A DNA stretch of 50,112 nucleotides from Actinomyces sp. (GTDB lineage Bacteria > Actinomycetota > Actinomycetes > Actinomycetales > Actinomycetaceae), in NCBI RefSeq assembly GCF_030524025.1, contig NZ_JAUNHI010000017.1, positions 1-50,112 of the forward strand, given 5' to 3'. Shown here one piece after another: positions 45,649 to 50,112 of the stretch; the first letter of the stretch is position 1; every line of letters begins with the position of its first letter. The notes beneath the pieces were generated by a model. That model ran no database searches, was not told the DNA's origin, and saw nothing but the letters and a program-made list of their open reading frames with translations. A program made the translations under genes and the position numbers.

Positions 45649-47097
45649 TCAGTCGTAGGCGGGCTCGCCGCCCATGTCCCGGGCCATGTTCGCGAAGCGT
45701 GACAGGTGGCCCTGGAAGGCCACGGGGATCACCTTGGTCTGGCCGTTGCGGTGCTTGGCCACGATGATGTCGGCCTCGCCGGGGCGCTCCTCGGGCTGGT
45801 AGTACTCCGGCCGGTGCAGCAGCATGATGATGTCGGCGTCCTGCTCCAGCGAGCCGGACTCACGCAGGTCCGACATCTGCGGCTTGTTGCCCGTGCGCTG
45901 CTCGGGACCCCGGTTGAGCTGGGCGACCGCCACGACCGGGATCTCGATCTCCTTGGCCAGGAGCTTGAGGGAGCGGGAGAACTCGGAGACCTCCTGCTGG
46001 CGCGACTCGACCCGCTTGCCCGAGCTCATCAGCTGGAGGTAGTCGATGACCATGAGGCCCAGGCCGTGCTGCTGCTTGAGCCTCAGCGCCTTGGAGCGGA
46101 TCTCGGGCATCGTCAGGTTCGGGGAGTCGTCGATGTACAGGGGCGCCTCGGACACGGGGTTGTAGGCGCGGGCCACGTCCTGCCAGTCGCGCTCGTTCAT
46201 CGTCTTGCCGCCGCGCAGCTTGGTCATGTCGACGCCCGACTCGGCGGACAGGATGCGCATCATCAGCTCCATGCGCCCCATCTCCAAAGAGAAGTAGCAG
46301 CTGGGAATGAGTTTGCCATCCGGCCCACGCGAGTGGATCGAGGCCGAGCGGCAGAAGTCGACCGCGAGGGTCGACTTGCCCATGGCCGGGCGGGCCGCAA
46401 CGATGATCATCTGCCCGGGGTGGAGCCCGCCGGTCAGCTCGTCGAGCTCGACGAAGCCCGTGGGCACACCCGTCATCTGCCCGCTGTCGCGCGCCTGCCC
46501 GGCCTCGATCTCGAGGTTGGCCTCGTTGAGCAGCGCCCCGACGTTGACGTAGTCCTCCTTCTGCCCCTCGTGGTGGGCCACCGAGTAGACCTCGGCCTCG
46601 GCCAGCGTGACGAGCTCGGCGATGTCCCCGGCGTCGGTGGAGTAGCCCAGCTGGGTGATGCGGGTCCCTGCCTGGACGAGGCCGCGCATGAGGGACTTCT
46701 CCTTGACGATGCGCGCGTAGTAGGCGGCGTTGGCGGCCGTGGGGACGGTGGCCATGAGGCTGGCCAGGTAGGGCGCCCCGCCCACACGCTCCAGCTCGCC
46801 CCGCTTGGCCAGCTCGTCGGCCACGATGAGCGGGTCGGCCGGCTCGGTGCGGTTGTAGACCTCGACGATGGCGTCGAAGATCGACTCGTGGGCGGGCCTG
46901 TAGAACTCCGGTCCGCGCAGCACCTCGATGACGTCGGTGATCGCGTCCTTGCTCAGCAGCATGCCGCCCAGGGTTGCCATCTCGGCATCGAGGTCCTGAG
47001 GCGGGACCCGGTCGAACTCGCCGTCGAAGCGGGCCGCCACGCGGTCCGGCTCGGCACTGCGGCCGGCAGGCCCACCGGTGTGGTCGATGTCGGTCAA
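45649..47097 (-). CDS. dnaB: replicative DNA helicase
   Basis: Hexameric 5'-3' helicase at the replication fork, 482 residues from a TTG at 47097. N-terminal DnaB domain (PPQDLDAEMATLGGMLLSKD at about 30-50), then the RecA-like C domain with Walker A ARPAMGKST, Walker B LMVIDYLQLM, SRQQEVSEFSRSLKLLAKE and the arginine-finger region KHRNGQT. No intein or insertion. The frame extends to 47283 but no ATG or GTG upstream gives a family-like N terminus. The TTG was chosen because AGGAGGGA stands 4-11 bases upstream and the product then has the usual length. It sits in the ssb-rpsR-rplI-dnaB neighbourhood, separated from rplI by a MATE gene. Confidence 0.96.
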   Translation of the reverse strand: MTDIDHTGGPAGRSAEPDRVAARFDGEFDRVPPQDLDAEMATLGGMLLSKDAITDVIEVLRGPEFYRPAHESIFDAIVEVYNRTEPADPLIVADELAKRGELERVGGAPYLASLMATVPTAANAAYYARIVKEKSLMRGLVQAGTRITQLGYSTDAGDIAELVTLAEAEVYSVAHHEGQKEDYVNVGALLNEANLEIEAGQARDSGQMTGVPTGFVELDELTGGLHPGQMIIVAARPAMGKSTLAVDFCRSASIHSRGPDGKLIPSCYFSLEMGRMELMMRILSAESGVDMTKLRGGKTMNERDWQDVARAYNPVSEAPLYIDDSPNLTMPEIRSKALRLKQQHGLGLMVIDYLQLMSSGKRVESRQQEVSEFSRSLKLLAKEIEIPVVAVAQLNRGPEQRTGNKPQMSDLRESGSLEQDADIIMLLHRPEYYQPEERPGEADIIVAKHRNGQTKVIPVAFQGHLSRFANMARDMGGEPAYD

Positions 47098-47194
47098 AGG
47101 GTCCCTCCTGACGCACCGACGCACGCCTGCCAGCGGTGCCCGCGCGAGGCTATCGACCGTCTCCGGCGGAGGCAAACGGAGCCCCGCCGGCCGG

Positions 47195-47466
47195 TGTGGA
47201 TAACCCGGTGCGGGCTGTGGATATGACGCCACACGCTGGGGACGAGGAACCGTGCTCGGTGGGTCGTGCGGTGGACATCGCAACCGAGACCGATGTCACT
47301 CGGTCTGTCAATCCTTGACATACCGGGCTTTTCTGCCAGTGACCCGGGCACTCGGGGCCGGCGTCTCGAAGGACGATCAAATCTGTGGAGAAGTGGGAAA
47401 CTCTGTGGAAGACCTCAAGGTTCGGCTCAGTTGTTATCCACATGAGACGCTCCGCTGTAATCCACA
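47195..47466. promoter_or_regulatory. cluster of DnaA boxes upstream of dnaB
   Basis: Two perfect 9-mers in opposite orientation (TGTGGATAA 47195-47203; TTATCCACA 47434-47442). Near matches are TGTGGATAT (47216-47224), TGTGGAGAA (47384-47392), TGTGGAAGA (47404-47412) and TAATCCACA (47458-47466). Six boxes in 270 bases are far above chance. It lies in the divergent 500-base gap between dnaB and the MATE gene, which otherwise contains no gene. Confidence 0.65.
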
Positions 47467-47480
47467 TGAGACGCTCCGCG
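47437..47480 (+). repeat. 24-bp-period direct repeat containing DnaA boxes
   Basis: TCCACATGAGACGCTCCGC occurs twice (47437-47455 and 47461-47479), with a 24-base period. Each copy includes the right part of a DnaA-like box. Confidence 0.7.
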
Positions 47481-47596
47481 GGTGCCCAGCGCCCGCCCGC
47501 CCCGCCTGCAGAGACCGCTGAGCCTTCGCCGAGTCCGGTGTGGTATAGGAGCCGCCAAGGTCCTGACATTCCAGCGAGCCACCGATCGGAGGAGCC

Positions 47597-49015
47597 GTGC
47601 CCGTGACGCTCCCCGGGCGCCGTCGAGGCGGCGCCCTGGACAGGCAGATCCTGGCCCTCGCCCTGCCGGCGCTCGGCGCCCTCGTCGCCGAGCCGGTCTT
47701 CGTCCTCATCGACTCGGCCATGGTCGGACACCTCGGCGCCGCCAGCCTGGCCGGGCTGTCACTGGCCTCGACAGTGCTGACCACTCTTGTCGGCCTCTTC
47801 GTCTTCCTGGCCTACTCGACGACCGCCACGACCGCTCGGCTCTTCGGGGCCGGTGACCGGCGCGGGGGCCTGCGCGCAGGCGTCGACGGCCTGTGGCTGG
47901 CCCTCCTGCTGGGCGTCGGGGCGGCCGCCCTCCTGGGGGCCGGGGCCCCGTGGGTGACCGGCGCGCTGGGCGCCCAGGACGCGGTGGCCTCCAACGCCGT
48001 CGCCTACCTGCGCGCCTCAGCCGGCGGCCTGCCAGGGATGCTCGTCGTCTTCGCCGCGACCGGCACACTGCGCGGCCTGCTCGATACACGCACCCCCTTC
48101 GTCGTGGCCACGGCCGGCGCGGTCCTCAACGTCGCGCTCAACGCCGTCCTCATGTACGGCGCGGGGATGGGCGTGGCCGGCTCGGGCCTGGGAACCGCCG
48201 TGTCGCAAACGGCGATGGCGCTGGCCCTGGGCGCACCCGTGCTGCGCGCCGCCCGGCACGAGGGCGTCGCGGTGGCACCGCGACTCGCCGGCCTCGGGAC
48301 CTCCCTGGGCGCGGGCCTGCCCCTGCTCGTGCGCACGATCTCCCTGCGCGTGGCGCTCCTGGCCACCGTGTGGGCGGCCACCGCCCTGGGAACCACGGCC
48401 CTGGCCGCCCACCAGGTGGTGGCCGCCGTCTGGGGTCTGACGGCCTTCGCCCTGGACGCCCTGGCGATCGCCGCGCAGGCGCTGGTCGGGCGGGCGCTGG
48501 GTGCCGCCCAGGCCCGGACCACCGGTGCCTCCGGCTCCGAGCCGGAGTCCGCCGTCGCCACCCCCATGGGCGAGGCCGCGACAACAGACGTCAGCGCCGT
48601 CCTGCGACGCTGCCTGGCCTGGGGCGTGGCCGCGGGCGCGGTACTCGGCACCGCGGTGGCCGTGCTCAGCCCATGGCTGCCCCGGCTCTTCAGCACGGAG
48701 ACCGCAGTGGTCGACGCGGCCTGGCCCGCGCTGCTCGTGGCGGGCACCGCCATGCCCATGGCCGGCGCGGTCTTCCTCTTCGACGGGGTGCTCATGGGCG
48801 CGGGGGACGGCCGCTACCTCGCCTGGGCGGGGATCGTCACCCTGGTCCCCTACCTGCCGCTGACCGTCCTCATTGCCCACGGCTGGCCCGAGCCCGCCAC
48901 GGGGTCGCTCGTGTGGCTGTGGGTCGCCTTCGGATGGGTCTTCATGGGCGCCCGGGTCCTGACCACCGGGCTGCGCACCCGGTCCCTCGCCGCCTTCGTA
49001 CCGCCCACCACCTGA
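47597..49015 (+). CDS. MATE family efflux transporter (DinF-like)
   Basis: Cytoplasmic-membrane cation-coupled exporter of drugs or metabolites, 472 residues with 12 helices. Two-fold MATE repeat: ILALALPALGALVAEPVFVLIDSAMVGHLG at the N terminus (in part: PVFVLIDSAMVGHLG), and in the second half LLVRTISLRVALLATVW and AHQVVAAVWGLTAFALDALAIAAQALVG, typical of the DinF branch. A Ser/Glu/Thr-rich loop (about 310-335) follows helix 8. GTG 47597 has GGAGGA about 5 bases upstream; a second in-frame GTG is at 47603. TATAGG near 47542 is a possible -10. Divergent from dnaB and convergent with rplI. Confidence 0.9.
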   Translation: MPVTLPGRRRGGALDRQILALALPALGALVAEPVFVLIDSAMVGHLGAASLAGLSLASTVLTTLVGLFVFLAYSTTATTARLFGAGDRRGGLRAGVDGLWLALLLGVGAAALLGAGAPWVTGALGAQDAVASNAVAYLRASAGGLPGMLVVFAATGTLRGLLDTRTPFVVATAGAVLNVALNAVLMYGAGMGVAGSGLGTAVSQTAMALALGAPVLRAARHEGVAVAPRLAGLGTSLGAGLPLLVRTISLRVALLATVWAATALGTTALAAHQVVAAVWGLTAFALDALAIAAQALVGRALGAAQARTTGASGSEPESAVATPMGEAATTDVSAVLRRCLAWGVAAGAVLGTAVAVLSPWLPRLFSTETAVVDAAWPALLVAGTAMPMAGAVFLFDGVLMGAGDGRYLAWAGIVTLVPYLPLTVLIAHGWPEPATGSLVWLWVAFGWVFMGARVLTTGLRTRSLAAFVPPTT

Positions 49016-49085
49016 GCCGGTCCGGCGGGGCACACAGGGCGCCCGTGACACCACCGAAGCAGACAGGGCCCCCGCGGGAACGCGA

Positions 49086-49122
49086 CGCACCACCGCGCAG
49101 CGGTGTGCCGCGCGGTGGTGCG
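49086..49122. terminator. hairpin between MATE gene and rplI
   Basis: Perfect 13-bp arms (49086-49098 / 49110-49122) around an 11-base loop, between convergent genes. Likely terminator of the ssb-rpsR-rplI unit and possibly of the MATE gene. Confidence 0.7.
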
Positions 49123-49136
49123 GGGGTGGGTTCGCG

Positions 49137-49592
49137 TCAGCGGGCGGCGACGACGTTGACCTCGATGGTCGCCACGACGTCGGGGTGCAGGCGCACCGAG
49201 GCGCTGTGACGCCCAATGGACTTGATCGGCGGAACGACCTCGATCGCGCGGCGGTCGATGACCGGGCCCTCGGCGTCCTTGACCGCGGCGGCCAGGTCAG
49301 CGGTGGTCACGGCACCGAAGAGGCGGCCGTTGGCGCCAGCCGTCGCCGTGACCGTCACGACGTTGTCGCCCAGCCATGCCCGGGCGGCCTGGGCCTGCTC
49401 GAGGGACTCGATCGTGCGGCGACGACGCGCCTCGGCCATCTGGTCGAGCTGGCGCTGGGCGCCCTTGGTCCACGGCGTGGCCAGCTTGCGGGGCACGAGG
49501 TAGTTGCGGGCGTACCCGTCCTTGACCTCGACGACCTCGCCGGCGGAGCCGAGGTTGGTGACATCGTGCGTGAGGATCAGCTTGGTGGTCAT
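49137..49592 (-). CDS. rplI: 50S ribosomal protein L9
   Basis: Large-subunit protein, 151 residues: N-terminal KOW-like domain (KLILTHDVTNLGSAGEVVEVKDGYARNYLVPRKLA in outline: DVTNLGSAGEVVEVKDGYAR), a long connecting helix and a C-terminal domain (NGRLFGAVTTADLA, IEVVPPIKSIGRHSASVRLHPDV). Usual length. GGAGG precedes the ATG. It follows rpsR by 15 bases and is the last gene of the operon in this window. Confidence 0.98.
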   Translation of the reverse strand: MTTKLILTHDVTNLGSAGEVVEVKDGYARNYLVPRKLATPWTKGAQRQLDQMAEARRRRTIESLEQAQAARAWLGDNVVTVTATAGANGRLFGAVTTADLAAAVKDAEGPVIDRRAIEVVPPIKSIGRHSASVRLHPDVVATIEVNVVAAR

Positions 49593-49607
49593 GTCGGTGG
49601 CCTCCGT

Positions 49608-49844
49608 TCAGCGAGCGGAGCTCGAGTAGGGCAGCAGCGCCATCTCGCGGGCGTTCTTCACGGCCTTGGCGATCTTGCGCTGCTCCTGGACGGAGACACC
49701 GGTGACGCGGCGGGCGCGGATCTTGCCGCGGTCGGAGATGAACTTGCGCAGCGTGGCGGTGTCCTTGTAGTCGATGACGCCGACCTTGATGGCCTTGACG
49801 GGGCCGATCTTCTTCTTCGGCTTGCGAAGTTGGGGCTTCGCCAT
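49608..49844 (-). CDS. rpsR: 30S ribosomal protein S18
   Basis: Small-subunit protein, 78 residues, with the conserved [18 protein letters not shown] and [20 protein letters not shown] segments. The N-terminal Cys-zinc motif (CX2C) seen in some S18 copies is absent, so this is the zinc-independent form. AAGGAG stands about 8 bases before the ATG. Between ssb and rplI, the standard order. Confidence 0.98.
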   Translation of the reverse strand: MAKPQLRKPKKKIGPVKAIKVGVIDYKDTATLRKFISDRGKIRARRVTGVSVQEQRKIAKAVKNAREMALLPYSSSAR

Positions 49845-49924
49845 AGTGGTACTCCTTGGTCTGAGCGCTCAGGGCGCTCTACGAGATAACGGTGATGATG
49901 AGGGGAACGGGGTGCCGCAGCGCC

Positions 49925-50112
49925 TCAGAAGGGGGGCTCGTCCCCGAAGGAGGTGGAGCCGCCGGTGGCCCAGGGGTCGTCCGGGGCGCCGCCGGCAGGG
50001 GCGCTGTAGCCGGGCTGGCCGCCGAAGCCGCCGCCCTGCTGGGGCTGCTGTCCCTGGCCGCCGAAGCCGCCCTGGTTGTAGCCCCCCTGGCCACCCTGAT
50101 TGAAGCCGCCCT
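49925..50112 (-). CDS. ssb: single-stranded DNA-binding protein, C-terminal part
   Basis: Only the last about 62 codons lie in the window; the OB-fold is outside to the right. The visible part is the disordered Gly/Gln/Asn/Phe-rich linker (repeats of GGFNQGGQGGYNQGGFGG type) and the acidic protein-interaction tip ending DEPPF before the TGA at 49925-49927. That tip recruits replication and repair proteins. The Gly/Gln-rich linker is longer and more repetitive than in enterobacterial SSB, as is usual in actinobacteria. Upstream of rpsR by about 80 bases. Confidence 0.93.
   Translation of the reverse strand, partial: GGFNQGGQGGYNQGGFGGQGQQPQQGGGFGGQPGYSAPAGGAPDDPWATGGSTSFGDEPPF

Noticed and set aside
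47195-47480. Chromosomal replication origin
   Set aside because: DnaA boxes are clustered, but no AT-rich unwinding element, dnaA or dnaN is visible. Reported only as a DnaA-box cluster.

Overview
The window is a high-GC actinobacterial chromosome segment that most resembles Actinomyces or a close relative. The evidence is the GC-rich third positions, the class Ib ribonucleotide reductase genes, a Sec-exported LARTG-anchored adhesin with DUF5979-type repeats, frequent GTG/TTG starts, and many genes whose start lies exactly six bases after a -10 hexamer (leaderless transcription). The genus is inferred from gene content and style, not from a marker gene.

Layout. 1-3,000: a 20-bp repeat array, a frameshifted membrane-anchored esterase, upp (leaderless) and a decayed unknown gene. 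3,100-5,950: a metN-metI-metQ methionine importer operon (minus strand) under a SAM-clan riboswitch that overlaps the ribosome-binding site. 6,000-15,100: an alpha/beta hydrolase, a low-molecular-weight tyrosine phosphatase, the adhesin, an M20 amidohydrolase, an unknown protein, a glycosyltransferase remnant and an LssY-C membrane protein. 15,400-27,400: nrdF is separated from nrdHIE by about 8 kb that holds a decayed gene, an MFS sugar porter, an SDR-NhaA-SDR operon, glycerate kinase and a frameshifted DUF3800-like gene. 28,100-33,200: a NiaR-type regulator fused to an EIIC-like membrane transporter, then a DUF4956 / VTC-domain / Cthe_2159-like lipoprotein cassette. 33,300-42,000: two GH13 enzymes (an alpha-glucosidase and an amylosucrase-like enzyme) flank a DUF262-HipA gene pair and L-serine dehydratase. 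42,200-45,600: a ThiD/PdxK-type kinase, and a dimethylargininase divergent from an amino-acid permease. 45,600-50,112: dnaB, a DnaA-box-rich intergenic region, a MATE exporter, rplI, rpsR and the 3' end of ssb (the rpsF-ssb-rpsR-rplI-dnaB neighbourhood, with the MATE gene inserted before dnaB).

How the genes work together. MetNIQ imports methionine under SAM control. NrdHIE and NrdF make deoxynucleotides; a tandem pair of NrdR-box-like sites precedes nrdH. The GH13 enzymes, glycerate kinase, sugar porter and serine dehydratase fit carbohydrate and serine use. SSB, S18, L9 and DnaB are core information-processing genes.

Most notable: (i) the repressor-transporter fusion at 28,148-29,596; (ii) the translationally coupled SDR-NhaA-SDR operon, in which both dehydrogenases lack the catalytic lysine and the thioredoxin-like tail of NhaA lacks its cysteines; (iii) the leaderless DUF262-HipA bicistron with no HipB; (iv) the riboswitch inside the nominal 5' end of metN; (v) a paired 23-bp-period CATATG repeat at two distant loci. 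Five genes look broken, which means either real decay or assembly indels.
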